From: an uncultured Pirellulaceae bacterium
Lineage (GTDB): Bacteria; Planctomycetota; Planctomycetia; Pirellulales; Pirellulaceae
Direction: 5' to 3'
NCBI GenBank assembly: GCA_938084685.1
Contig: CALKGE010000001.1
Span: 558,001 to 622,000, forward strand
DNA length: 64,000 bases
This document shows positions 54,125 through 62,432 of this stretch, one piece after another. Both the position numbers and the translations under genes were made by a program. The notes beneath the pieces were generated by a model that was not told where the DNA came from, ran no database searches, and saw only the letters and a program-made list of their open reading frames with translations. Position 1 is the first letter of the stretch; every line of letters starts with the position of its first letter.

Positions 54125-54641
54125 TGATGACAACCAGGAAATCGACCAGCCACCAGCTGACCAGACCGATCAGGAGAGCCAGCAACTGGTGGCATATCTC
54201 GACGGTGAATTGGATGATGAGGTGAGTCGTGAAGTGGAGCGGCGGCTGATGGATGACGCCGCATATCGTCAGCGATTGCAACAGTTACAACAAACCTGGG
54301 ATCTGCTGGATGAATTGCCTCGAGCGAACCGTGATGAGAGTTTCACTCGGAGTACCGTTGAGTTTGTTGCCTTAAAAGCTCAAGAGGATATGAAGGAAAC
54401 CAGGGCCTTGTTGCAGCCTGGAAATCGGAGAACACTCGTTATACGATGGTTGATCATTTTAGTGGCTGCTTTGCTGGGCTGGTTGCTGGGTGATTGGTAC
54501 TATGGGCGAGAGCATCGAGCATTGCTTGATGATCTGGAAGTTATTGCCGAGTATGAGCAGTATCGACTAACGGAAGATTTTGAGTTTCTGGAAAAGCTGG
54601 AAGCCTCAGGCGTGTTTGATGAGGAGGCACCTGGATCATGA
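54111..54641 (+). CDS. Probable anti-sigma factor (single membrane helix, no zinc motif)
   Basis: 176 residues from ATG 54111 (AGGGAGAGGG site upstream). The N-terminal helical domain (QLVAYLDGELDDEVSREVERRLMDDAAYRQRLQQLQQ) is the anti-sigma type, but without the HxxxCxxC zinc motif. One membrane helix lies at about 105-125 (WLIILVAALLGWLLGDWYYG). The C-terminus would be outside the cytoplasm. It starts inside the sigma gene, which supports coupled expression. Confidence 0.82.
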   Translation: MVKFNDDNQEIDQPPADQTDQESQQLVAYLDGELDDEVSREVERRLMDDAAYRQRLQQLQQTWDLLDELPRANRDESFTRSTVEFVALKAQEDMKETRALLQPGNRRTLVIRWLIILVAALLGWLLGDWYYGREHRALLDDLEVIAEYEQYRLTEDFEFLEKLEASGVFDEEAPGS

Positions 54642-55021
54642 AGATTGATTGGAAGTTATTTCCACGGTTGGGTTTTGTGATGATGTTGCTGGGGCTTCCT
54701 GTTACGACAGCGCAGCAGCCGTTACCTCGGACGCTGGAGCAGCTTGAGCAACTACCGGCGCAACAGCGCAATGAACTGCAGAAGAGTAAGGTTCGTTTTG
54801 AGCAATTGGACAAAGCAACCCAGCAGAAATACAGGGACTTCAATGCTCGGCTCAATGCATCCCCTCAACGCGAACGCTTGAGACAGGTCATGCAAGCCTA
54901 CACTCAGTGGCTACTCGACATGGATACGGTCGAACGCAATCGCATCCTGGCGCTGCCTCTGGATCAGCGACTGACGGAAGTCATTCGTAAAGTGAAGCAG
55001 GAACAGGCAGGCCGTGGTTAG
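54638..55021 (+). CDS. DUF3106-like small exported protein in sigma operon
   Basis: 127 residues with a signal sequence (LGFVMMLLGLPVTTAQQ) and a helical mature part with Gln- and Arg-rich segments (QRNELQKSKVRFEQLDKATQQKYRDFNARLNASPQRERLRQVMQAY). The DUF3106 match is by eye. The start ATG overlaps the anti-sigma stop (ATGA), a sign of translational coupling. It may be a sensor or target of the system. Confidence 0.72.
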   Translation: MKIDWKLFPRLGFVMMLLGLPVTTAQQPLPRTLEQLEQLPAQQRNELQKSKVRFEQLDKATQQKYRDFNARLNASPQRERLRQVMQAYTQWLLDMDTVERNRILALPLDQRLTEVIRKVKQEQAGRG

Positions 55022-55214
55022 GGAAGACTTGCTCGCCAGTAGAGCCTCCTTTTCGACTCTGAAATTTTCTCTGTTTGACCGATAATGAATGATCCTATTG
55101 GGGCTGAGTCCGGTTTTCTGCCCGCGGTGGTGCGACTAGCGGATCTGGCAACGAATTTCTGGCGAAAACTGGGTGAAAACGGGGCAATTCTTGCTTAACG
55201 TAGGTGCTTCGGTG

Positions 55215-55244
55215 TTGTCTTCAACCAAGCTGAAATCGTATCCT
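55215..55244 (+). promoter_or_regulatory. Candidate sigma-70-type promoter for the isomerase gene
   Basis: TTGTCT (55215-55220), 18-base spacer and TATCCT (55239-55244), 39 bases before the start at 55283. The same -10 hexamer appears at 44774. Confidence 0.35.
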
Positions 55245-55282
55245 ATGTCAGAATATTTACACAAAATTAAACAACTCCTGAA

Positions 55283-56062
55283 ATGCCCAATGAACGGAGA
55301 AGGAGCGACGTTTTGATCGTAGCCACGACCACAGCTAGTTTTCCCGAATTATCTCTGAGTGATGCGTTACAGCGAATTGCTGATCTGGAATATACCGCCG
55401 TGGAAATTGCAATCACTGACGGTAGTAACCATATGACGCCGGCGGATGTATTCCGTGACCGTAATGCAGCGCATGCAGTTTTGCGGAAGTCCCACCGTCT
55501 GGAAGTGACCAGCTTTTATGTTGACATTAGTGCGACTGGGGATGAACACTACCGGTTGTTTGAGTCGATTTGTGAGTTGGCCAGGATTTGCAAGGTCGTG
55601 ACACTCAATGTCCCGTCAGCCGAATTGGGTACTCCGTTTAACGAAGAAGTGGAACATCTGCGCCGATTGGTGGAGATCGCTGATGATTATGGCTCCAAGG
55701 TTTGTATCCGTAATCAAAGTGGGCGGCAGGCTTCGGATCCCGATACGATCAAGGTTCTGTGTGATAATGTCGACAATCTGGGGTTGGCCTTTGACCCGAG
55801 TATTTACATCTGTGGTCCAGATGCCGGGAAAGATACCGATAAAGTTCAACCTTACGTGGGGCATGTCTATTTGCGTGATACGAGTCCTACCGAATTTCAG
55901 GTCAAGGTTGGGCAGGGCGAAGTGGACTATGGGAAGATCATAGCTCAGCTGGCCGCCAGCGGTTACCGGCGCGCACTTTGTGTTGACGTGGCTGAAGTTG
56001 CCGGAGTGGAGCACTCGGCCGAAATGCGAAAAATGCGTCTGCTGCTCGAAAGTCTGCTTTAG
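55283..56062 (+). CDS. Sugar phosphate isomerase/epimerase (AP endonuclease 2-type TIM barrel)
   Basis: 259 residues with the xylose-isomerase-like barrel: YTAVEIAITDG, CKVVTLNVPS, GSKVCIRNQSG, LGLAFDPSIYICG, VGHVYLRDTSP and the closing RRALCVDVAEVAGVEH. Metal-binding Glu/Asp/His positions look partly changed, so substrate and even activity are open. A start at ATG 55283 is used; TTG 55313 is possible. Confidence 0.8.
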   Translation: MPNERRRSDVLIVATTTASFPELSLSDALQRIADLEYTAVEIAITDGSNHMTPADVFRDRNAAHAVLRKSHRLEVTSFYVDISATGDEHYRLFESICELARICKVVTLNVPSAELGTPFNEEVEHLRRLVEIADDYGSKVCIRNQSGRQASDPDTIKVLCDNVDNLGLAFDPSIYICGPDAGKDTDKVQPYVGHVYLRDTSPTEFQVKVGQGEVDYGKIIAQLAASGYRRALCVDVAEVAGVEHSAEMRKMRLLLESLL

Positions 56063-56250
56063 ATCCTGAGGCTTTTCTGCCTGGTACTCGCAATTGTCTG
56101 GTTCGAGTGCCGGAGCATTGATTCTGCTTGCAATGCTACCGATAATGAGGATTCATTATCAGGAGATCCACACCGTAGGCCAGGTGATCTGCGGGGGCGG
56201 TTTTTCCTGTGCCGATGAAGGCAGTTCCATGTTTTGAGGAGTTTAGTTTG

Positions 56251-57375
56251 ATGCGTCGTTGTTCACGTTGGTTAGGCCTGGCCGCTTTTCTATGTTTCAC
56301 CCTGACTGGGTTGCTACAGGGAGCCGAGAAATCCGGAGTGGAAGTGGAGTCCTGGGGTAAGACGCCTGATGGGCAGGAAATCAGTTTATATACGTTCTGT
56401 AATAAGAACGGTTTGACGGTCAAGATGACAAATTATGGTGCCATTGTCGTGTCGGTGGAAACGCCTGATCGCGACGGAAAGCTGGCCAACATCAATGCAG
56501 GGTTTGATAATCTCGACAGTTACCTTGCCGGGCATCCCTACTTTGGTTCTACAGTAGGACGTTTCTGTAATCGCATTGCCAATGGCAAATTCTCGATTGG
56601 GAACGAGAGTTATACACTTGCGACTAACAATGGTGACCATCATTTACATGGTGGGGACAAAGGGTATGACAAAGTTGTATGGACCGGTAAGCCTGTTAAA
56701 CGAGCGGGAGCTCGAGGGGTTGAGTTCAGCTATCTGAGTGAAGATGGTGAAGAAGGTTATCCTGGTAACCTGGCTATCAAGGCAACCTATCTGTTGACCA
56801 ATGACGATGAACTGGTTGTGGAGCTGACAGCGGCGACGGACGCAGCGACTCCTGTCAATCTCACCAATCACAATTACTGGAATCTTGGTGGTGTGGGTAG
56901 CGGTACCATTCATAACCATTTATTGAAAGTGGAAGCGGATCAGGTGTTGGACGTTGATGCAGATCTGATTCCGACAGGTAAATTCAAGGGTGTAGAAGGT
57001 ACTCCGTTGGATTTCCGTACATTTCGAAAGATTGGCGAGCGGATTGAAGAGAACAATCTGGATCCCAATGGGTATGACCATTGTTTTGCTTTGAGAAACC
57101 AGAAGGGAAAAATGGCATTGGCAGCTACGGTGAAGGAGCCGGGGTCGGGCCGAGTCATGAAGATTTATACAGACCAGATTGGCTTGCAGTTTTATTCTGG
57201 AAACTTTCTGGCAGGTGACGAAAGCAGTGGTGGTAACGCGTACCAAACCTTGTTCTGTTTGGAAACGCAGCATTATCCAAACTCGCCTAATATCCCTTCC
57301 TTTCCCACGACGATCCTCAAGCCGGGCGAGAAATATCATCACGTCACAGTGCATGAATTTAGTGTGGAAGACTAG
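56251..57375 (+). CDS. galM: Galactose mutarotase (aldose 1-epimerase), exported
   Basis: 374 residues with a signal peptide (RWLGLAAFLCFTLTGLLQG). Catalytic residues are visible: His in GDHHLHGG, His in LTNHNYWNLGG and Glu in CLETQHYPNSPN. The enzyme interconverts alpha and beta sugar anomers; here it would act outside the cytoplasm. ATG 56251 follows a GAGGAG site. It ends at a strong terminator. Confidence 0.92.
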   Translation: MRRCSRWLGLAAFLCFTLTGLLQGAEKSGVEVESWGKTPDGQEISLYTFCNKNGLTVKMTNYGAIVVSVETPDRDGKLANINAGFDNLDSYLAGHPYFGSTVGRFCNRIANGKFSIGNESYTLATNNGDHHLHGGDKGYDKVVWTGKPVKRAGARGVEFSYLSEDGEEGYPGNLAIKATYLLTNDDELVVELTAATDAATPVNLTNHNYWNLGGVGSGTIHNHLLKVEADQVLDVDADLIPTGKFKGVEGTPLDFRTFRKIGERIEENNLDPNGYDHCFALRNQKGKMALAATVKEPGSGRVMKIYTDQIGLQFYSGNFLAGDESSGGNAYQTLFCLETQHYPNSPNIPSFPTTILKPGEKYHHVTVHEFSVED

Positions 57376-57395
57376 ATTCCACCAGCAGACTACTG

Positions 57396-57436
57396 ACACC
57401 GCGACGGATCCTTGGATTGGTCGCGGTGTTTTTTTA
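57396..57436 (+). terminator. Strong intrinsic terminator after galM
   Basis: ACACCGCGAC (57396-57405) pairs with GTCGCGGTGT (57420-57429), followed by seven T residues. Confidence 0.88.
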
Positions 57437-57476
57437 TGGTTGCCGACGGAGGAGATTTACTGAATTTGTCTATCGT

Positions 57477-57496
57477 TAGTGCACAAGTGTCCACTA
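57477..57496 (+). promoter_or_regulatory. Candidate LexA operator upstream of lexA
   Basis: TAGTG (57477-57481) and CACTA (57492-57496) form a 20-base inverted repeat about 95 bases before lexA. CTATCG...CGATAG arms (57470-57475, 57503-57508) surround it. LexA usually controls its own gene, so this is the best operator candidate. Confidence 0.3.
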
Positions 57497-57591
57497 CAAT
57501 GGCGATAGTACTAGAGGCAGCGAGGAAGGTCTGTTACGGCTGATCGCGTCGACGGTTGTTTTCCCTCGGGTGAAATGGAGTGAAGCTAGGG

Positions 57592-58194
57592 ATGGCCCCA
57601 ACAGATACACTAACGGCACGACAACTTTCTATTTTTGAATTTATCCGCGACAACATCATGCATCGTGGATATGGTCCCACGGTGCGGGAGATAGCGGATG
57701 CGTTTGACATCAAGTCTCCTAACGGTGTGATGGGACATTTGCGAGCGTTGGAGAAGAAGGGCCTGATTTTACGGGACCCGAACAAGTCTCGTGCTATTGA
57801 GTTGACTCCGGAGGCCTTGGAAGAGCAGCGCGGTCTACCGTTGGTTGGTGTTGTTGCTGCCGGTCCGACTCATCTTGCCTTTGAGCAGAGTGACCGTATT
57901 GATTTCAGTGGTATGTTCAGTGGTAACGAGCAGTTTGTGTTGCAGGTCAGTGGTGACTCGATGATCGACGCTCACATTTCAGACGGAGACTATGTCGTCG
58001 TCAAAAAACAGGATCATGCGACCGACGGCGAAATGGTGGTGGCTCAGACCGAGGACGGCGAAGCGACTTTGAAGTACTGGCACCCTGAAAAGAATCGAAT
58101 TCGACTCCAGCCAGCCAACTCCTCCATGGCCCCCATCTATGTCCCCAACGCCAGCGTCCTGGGCGTCGTAGTTGGCGTAATCCGCCAGGTTTAG
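57592..58194 (+). CDS. lexA: LexA repressor
   Basis: 200 residues. The N-terminal winged helix (TARQLSIFEFIRDNIMHRGYGPTVREIADAFDI) is followed by the self-cleavage site Ala90-Gly91 (VAAGPTH), catalytic Ser123 (SGDSM) and Lys161 (ATLKYW). RecA-stimulated autocleavage switches on DNA repair genes. ATG 57592 is used; a GTG at 57580 would add four residues. Confidence 0.95.
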   Translation: MAPTDTLTARQLSIFEFIRDNIMHRGYGPTVREIADAFDIKSPNGVMGHLRALEKKGLILRDPNKSRAIELTPEALEEQRGLPLVGVVAAGPTHLAFEQSDRIDFSGMFSGNEQFVLQVSGDSMIDAHISDGDYVVVKKQDHATDGEMVVAQTEDGEATLKYWHPEKNRIRLQPANSSMAPIYVPNASVLGVVVGVIRQV

Positions 58195-58372
58195 GTCATC
58201 GACCAGAGCTGATTTACTCAGATCACTTATTCACTTTATTGCATGAATACTCCGAGTATGGAGGTAGACGTCATGCTACCAGGACAGAGCCTGAGGGGAG
58301 GGCGCCAAGTATCTAAAGGTGTTTCGGATTGTACATGTCAGCTAATAGTCAATCTACGTTTGTGTCTTCTGT

Positions 58373-60817
58373 TTAGTTGTTTTTAGCTGCTCGAATTAAG
58401 TATGCGATCAGGTCTTTGACTTCTTCTTTGTTGAGGGTATCAAGCAACCCGGATGGCATTGGCGAAGTCTTGCCAGGGTATGACTCATCAATGTCATCAC
58501 GATTGACTTCAATCGTTTCCTGAGTGAATGGATTGACTTCCAGTTTGAGCGTCTTACTGGAGACTCCGACGGGGCGCCCGGAAACGGAAGTTCCGTCTAT
58601 GAGGACATAGACGGAATAACTGTATTTTGGATCCACTACTTTCGACGGCTCGATGATCGACTCCAGAATCTGTGCCGCGTTAAACCGTTTTGCGACGTTG
58701 GTTAAGTCAGGTCCGATTTGACCTCCGCGAGTGCCAACTTTATGACATTTCAGGCAGTTAGCTGCGGTAAGTGCACGTACCCCATCCTCATCAGGTCGAT
58801 TTCTGCTAAGTGCAGAGATGTCTTTTATTAAGTCTTCCATTTTCCATTGTTGAACTAGCGGTCTATTGGTAGTCAGATTGCCAGATTCAATCGGCTGATC
58901 GATCGTCTCAATTAGCTTTGCATGAGTCGATTTGTCGTTGTCGGTGAGCATTTTGTAGAAGTCAGTGCGGATATCTGTCAGTCGCTCTCTTAGCTGATGA
59001 CCACCAATCATCAGACGAGATCGCAACAGCCAATTCAGGAAGGCCGTTTTGGCGTCTTCGGTCCAACCCTCTTTTAAGTGTATGAGCATTCTGGCCATAC
59101 GGAGTTGCTGGTATTGGGTTGAGTCTTCATTAAGGAGCGGGATAGAGGACTCTATAATGCCAGGCATCTTCAAATAGACGAGCAATTCACCAGCCATGTG
59201 GTTTACTGATTCATTCTTACTGGGAAAGAGTGGGCTAATGGCTTCGATTGCAAACTTTGTTTGCTTTTCAGAAGGTTTACCAAGACGAAGGAAACAGAGT
59301 TGATATGCACGGAGCATAATTAACTGCTGCTCTAAGGGGAGTTTTGTCAGGTCAAATCGCTGGAGTGTGTGAAAGACTTGCGGCTGGTGTTCAGGGACGC
59401 CACTGCGGCACAACGCAATGAGCCCGGTTCCACATCGTAACGGATTGTCATCATCAAGCACTTTGTCTTGCCAAAATTGAAACGGTTGCCGTTCCAGAGA
59501 TTTCATTGCCGAGAATCTTAACCACCGATCATCGTGTCCAAGGACTGGCCATGCTTCCAGATCAGACGTGTTGCCGACTCTCTCCTGATAGCTGTCGTAG
59601 ATTTGCCTTCTTTTGCGTTGCTGTTTTCCGATGATCACAGATGTGCGGTGTATTTCAGGGCCGGTCGAAGTTGGTTCGATGGATGGATCAACCGTTACGC
59701 GATAGAGGCCTGACTGTGAACCGCGACCACCGGTGATGAAGTAGAGGTTGCCATCCGCGCCCACTTCCATGTCACAAATATTCAATGGGGCACCTTCGAG
59801 AAACAACTCGTATTCGCCACGGTAGCTCGCTCCAGCCGGAATCAGATCAACAAGCAGGATACGTCCGTTTTGCCAATCTGCGGCATACATTCCCTGCTGA
59901 AACCGTTTTGGCCAGTCGAGTGTATGCCCAGATACCAATCCTGTTGGGGATCCGAGGCCGAGATCGAGCGTCGACGGAAGGCTATCAGCATAGTACGTAG
60001 GCCATTTTCCCGTGCCCCAACGCCATCCGTATTCTCCACCGGGTACGATGTGGTTTATGCGTGTGGGACGATACCAGGGTTGTCCCACATCCCACTCCAT
60101 ATCGGCATCAAATGTAAACATCTCGTCGTCGGCATTAAATGCTATGTCGACCTGATTTCGCAGTCCACCCGCGATGACGTGAAATGACTTACCTGCCGGA
60201 TCCATCCGCAAAATGTACCCAACCCGATCGTCGTGACCGGCATCATGAGGATTTGGCAGCAGCCAGTCTTTCTGGGCATTGTTGTATGTGGATGTCTTCG
60301 CAACTTCTGCCGGCATGACTACATCATTTCCACAGCTCAGATAGATCTGATTGTCCGGGCCGAGTGTAATCTGGTTCATTCCGTGACCGAATCGACTTTT
60401 ATATTCAAGCGGCAATAACAATTCTTCTTTGTCAAAAGTCCCATCACCCGTGGTATCCTGCAGTCGATAGAATCCCTGTGAATTTGTGGCGCTGACGTAA
60501 ATGCTGTCATGGGCATACAGTACGCCACGGCAATGTTTGAGCGAGTTGTTGATTCTTTTAAATGGAATCTCATCTCCTTCGGCAATCATGTCCAGATGCC
60601 CAACACCGACATCATCCAGCCCTAGAATGATATTGCCCTTGTTATCAAACGACATGCTAATCCATGAGCTTTCTCCATCCTGTGCAGATCTCAGCAATTC
60701 GACCTTGAACCCGGGTTGGACTGAGATGTCGGTGACAGGTGTTGCGGTATGAGTCTGTGCAAAGGCAGAGGTTGTGCAAAGCAGGCCGTAAATCAAAGAC
60801 GCGATACGATGAGTCAT
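58373..60817 (-). CDS. PVC-type haem-binding dehydrogenase (beta-propeller plus cytochrome c)
   Basis: 814 residues with a signal peptide (IASLIYGLLCTTSAFAQ). An N-terminal six-bladed propeller (about 20-360) has typical PGFKVELL, GMNQITLGPDNQIYLSCGN and DMEVGADGNLYFITGGRG motifs. A helical middle follows, then a C-terminal cytochrome c domain with one CxxCH (CLKCHKVGTRGGQIGPDL). Proteins of this type are abundant in planctomycetes and thought to oxidise sugars. The start chosen is ATG 60817; an ATG at 60859 is also in frame. Confidence 0.9.
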   Translation of the reverse strand: MTHRIASLIYGLLCTTSAFAQTHTATPVTDISVQPGFKVELLRSAQDGESSWISMSFDNKGNIILGLDDVGVGHLDMIAEGDEIPFKRINNSLKHCRGVLYAHDSIYVSATNSQGFYRLQDTTGDGTFDKEELLLPLEYKSRFGHGMNQITLGPDNQIYLSCGNDVVMPAEVAKTSTYNNAQKDWLLPNPHDAGHDDRVGYILRMDPAGKSFHVIAGGLRNQVDIAFNADDEMFTFDADMEWDVGQPWYRPTRINHIVPGGEYGWRWGTGKWPTYYADSLPSTLDLGLGSPTGLVSGHTLDWPKRFQQGMYAADWQNGRILLVDLIPAGASYRGEYELFLEGAPLNICDMEVGADGNLYFITGGRGSQSGLYRVTVDPSIEPTSTGPEIHRTSVIIGKQQRKRRQIYDSYQERVGNTSDLEAWPVLGHDDRWLRFSAMKSLERQPFQFWQDKVLDDDNPLRCGTGLIALCRSGVPEHQPQVFHTLQRFDLTKLPLEQQLIMLRAYQLCFLRLGKPSEKQTKFAIEAISPLFPSKNESVNHMAGELLVYLKMPGIIESSIPLLNEDSTQYQQLRMARMLIHLKEGWTEDAKTAFLNWLLRSRLMIGGHQLRERLTDIRTDFYKMLTDNDKSTHAKLIETIDQPIESGNLTTNRPLVQQWKMEDLIKDISALSRNRPDEDGVRALTAANCLKCHKVGTRGGQIGPDLTNVAKRFNAAQILESIIEPSKVVDPKYSYSVYVLIDGTSVSGRPVGVSSKTLKLEVNPFTQETIEVNRDDIDESYPGKTSPMPSGLLDTLNKEEVKDLIAYLIRAAKNN

Positions 60818-61146
60818 AGCTGTGGTTGTCCAGAAAATCCGGGTATGTGGTGTCAGCAACCTTATTGTAGTACATGCTTCGGAGACGTGAATTAGCCAAG
60901 CCTGGTTGATTTAGTGTAACCAACTCCAGTCTGCTACCAATCCGCAACGAGGCTTCCAGGGAAGACCACAGAATTTTCCACGTTTTAAAAACTGAGTGAA
61001 TCCTATATGGTTTATCTGGAGTTTCCCAGAATTCTTGTCGCCTTGTGGCGGGTTTCATCGATTTGTTGCGAGTTATTAAAAGTGGAGCTCGCCAAGAATA
61101 GTTGGCGTTTGATAAGAGTGTAAACTATGAATTGGAGGACATTCAA
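60818..61146. other. Intergenic region between divergent genes
   Basis: 329 bases between the PVC cytochrome gene (leftward) and the repeat protein (rightward). No coding or RNA feature seen. A GGAGG site just before 61147 marks the right-hand start. Confidence 0.45.
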
Positions 61147-61902
61147 ATGATTAGATCCTTGCAGGTACTTGCAATCTGTTTCACCACAGTACTGTTGAAT
61201 GCGAGTGAAGTACAATCGCCAGCAGAAATCAAGGAACAGGTTAACGCCAGTGGAACAATCACTGACAAACAGGCTGAAATCCTGAGTAAGAAAAGGGAGG
61301 TGAACCTAAACGGTCTAAAATCCCTAACTGATTCACAGGCGGAAAGCCTGAGTAACGTCCGTGACCTTCAATTAAATGGCTTAACCACTTTTACTGATGC
61401 ACAGGCGGAAAGTCTGAGTAAGGTTGGTAGACTCTATTTAGACGGCTTAACCACTTTTACTGATGCACAGGCGGAAAGCCTGAGTAAGGTTGATAGACTC
61501 TATTTAAACGGCTTAACCACTCTTACAGATGCCCAGGCGGAAAGCCTGGGTAAGGTTGGAGGTGAGTTTTCACAGATCTGGTTAAATGGCTTAACCTCCC
61601 TTACAGATGCCCAGGCGGAAAGCCTGGGTAACGTCGATTACCGTAACTTAAACGGCTTAACCTCTCTCACGGACAGGCAAGCGGAAAGCCTGGGTAGAGT
61701 TAGCCGTCTTGATTTAAACGGCTTAACCACGCTTACAGATGCACAGGCGGAAAGCCTGAGTAACGTCCGTGACCTTCAATTAAACGGCTTAACCTCTCTC
61801 ACAGACGCCCAGGGGAAAATCCTGATTAAGGTTCCTTTTCTTTACGGCTCAGGCGTTCTTAATCGGCAAGTTGACAAGTATGGGATTCTGCGATTCCAGT
61901 AA
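61147..61902 (+). CDS. Secreted 22-residue-repeat (LRR-like) protein
   Basis: 251 residues with a signal peptide (RSLQVLAICFTTVLLNASEV) and about eight units of the form LTDAQAESLSKVxxLxLNGLTT. Units are 22 residues (66 bases) apart, one expanded to 26. The pattern is that of a short leucine-rich solenoid often seen in planctomycetes. It probably binds other proteins. The last unit is divergent and caps the solenoid. A GGAGG ribosome site supports ATG 61147. Confidence 0.75.
   Translation: MIRSLQVLAICFTTVLLNASEVQSPAEIKEQVNASGTITDKQAEILSKKREVNLNGLKSLTDSQAESLSNVRDLQLNGLTTFTDAQAESLSKVGRLYLDGLTTFTDAQAESLSKVDRLYLNGLTTLTDAQAESLGKVGGEFSQIWLNGLTSLTDAQAESLGNVDYRNLNGLTSLTDRQAESLGRVSRLDLNGLTTLTDAQAESLSNVRDLQLNGLTSLTDAQGKILIKVPFLYGSGVLNRQVDKYGILRFQ
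61334..61797 (+). repeat. Tandem 66-base repeats within the solenoid gene
   Basis: Units marked by CTTAACC begin at 61380, 61446, 61512, 61590, 61656, 61722 and 61788. A 43-base block at 61334-61376 is identical to 61742-61784 although six units lie between. Confidence 0.9.
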
Positions 61903-61980
61903 AGTATCGAAATTATCTTTTGGGAAATGAGGGACCTTCACGTCATTTCAATTCTGGGTAGTGTACTAGTTTATCGGCGA

Positions 61981-62001
61981 CCCCCGCAGTGAGAGAGGGG
62001 G
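61981..62001 (+). terminator. Hairpin downstream of the solenoid gene
   Basis: CCCCC (61981-61985) pairs with GGGGG (61997-62001), then CAATTTT. Possible terminator. Confidence 0.35.
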
Positions 62002-62032
62002 CAATTTTCCAGCCTCCTTTTACTTGTAGACT

Positions 62033-62056
62033 GACACGGTTTACCGTATCTTTTTT
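62033..62056 (+). terminator. Probable intrinsic terminator
   Basis: ACGGT (62036-62040) and ACCGT (62043-62047) with flanking GA/TC pairs, followed by TTTTTT (62051-62056). Confidence 0.45.
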
Positions 62057-62158
62057 CGGCAAAAATAGGTGTTTGAAAATGTCTCGCACATGCCTGAAAG
62101 AGTAAGCATGGCGGTGCCTAGCTTTGCGAGAACTCGCTTGCGATAACACGGTGTTAAC

Positions 62159-62180
62159 GGGGTTGTACAGGGGTTGTACA
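62159..62180. repeat. Tandem repeat of GGGGTTGTACA
   Basis: Two exact adjacent copies (62159-62169 and 62170-62180) upstream of the response regulator's end. No function known; could be a binding site or replication slippage. Confidence 0.6.
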
Positions 62181-62432
62181 GCATTAACGAACTGCCAGAC
62201 TGGCAACTAGTTCTGAGATTAGAGTCTGTTTCAAATCAGTACTAAACAGTGGCTGGAGCAGTTTGAATTGTTTTACGACAACCGTCTCGTGCGAATTAGC
62301 GTTGTATCTTGAGTCGCGCTCAGCACAAATCGCTCTAGATCCCGCAGAAAACGGCAAATCTTCGAGTCCCTCCTCAACCACTGCAGGAGCGCTCGAATAG
62401 GTGGACTGTAAGAGAGTATTAGGTCTTGCCGC

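Larger units (their letters stand above)
61903..62432. other. Intergenic region of 530 bases
   Basis: It holds two hairpins near the left end (61981-62001 and 62033-62056), a GCGAG-AA-CTCGC palindrome (62124-62135) and a tandem 11-base repeat (62159-62180). Two minus-strand open stretches lack ribosome sites and known domains. I call no gene. Confidence 0.45.
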
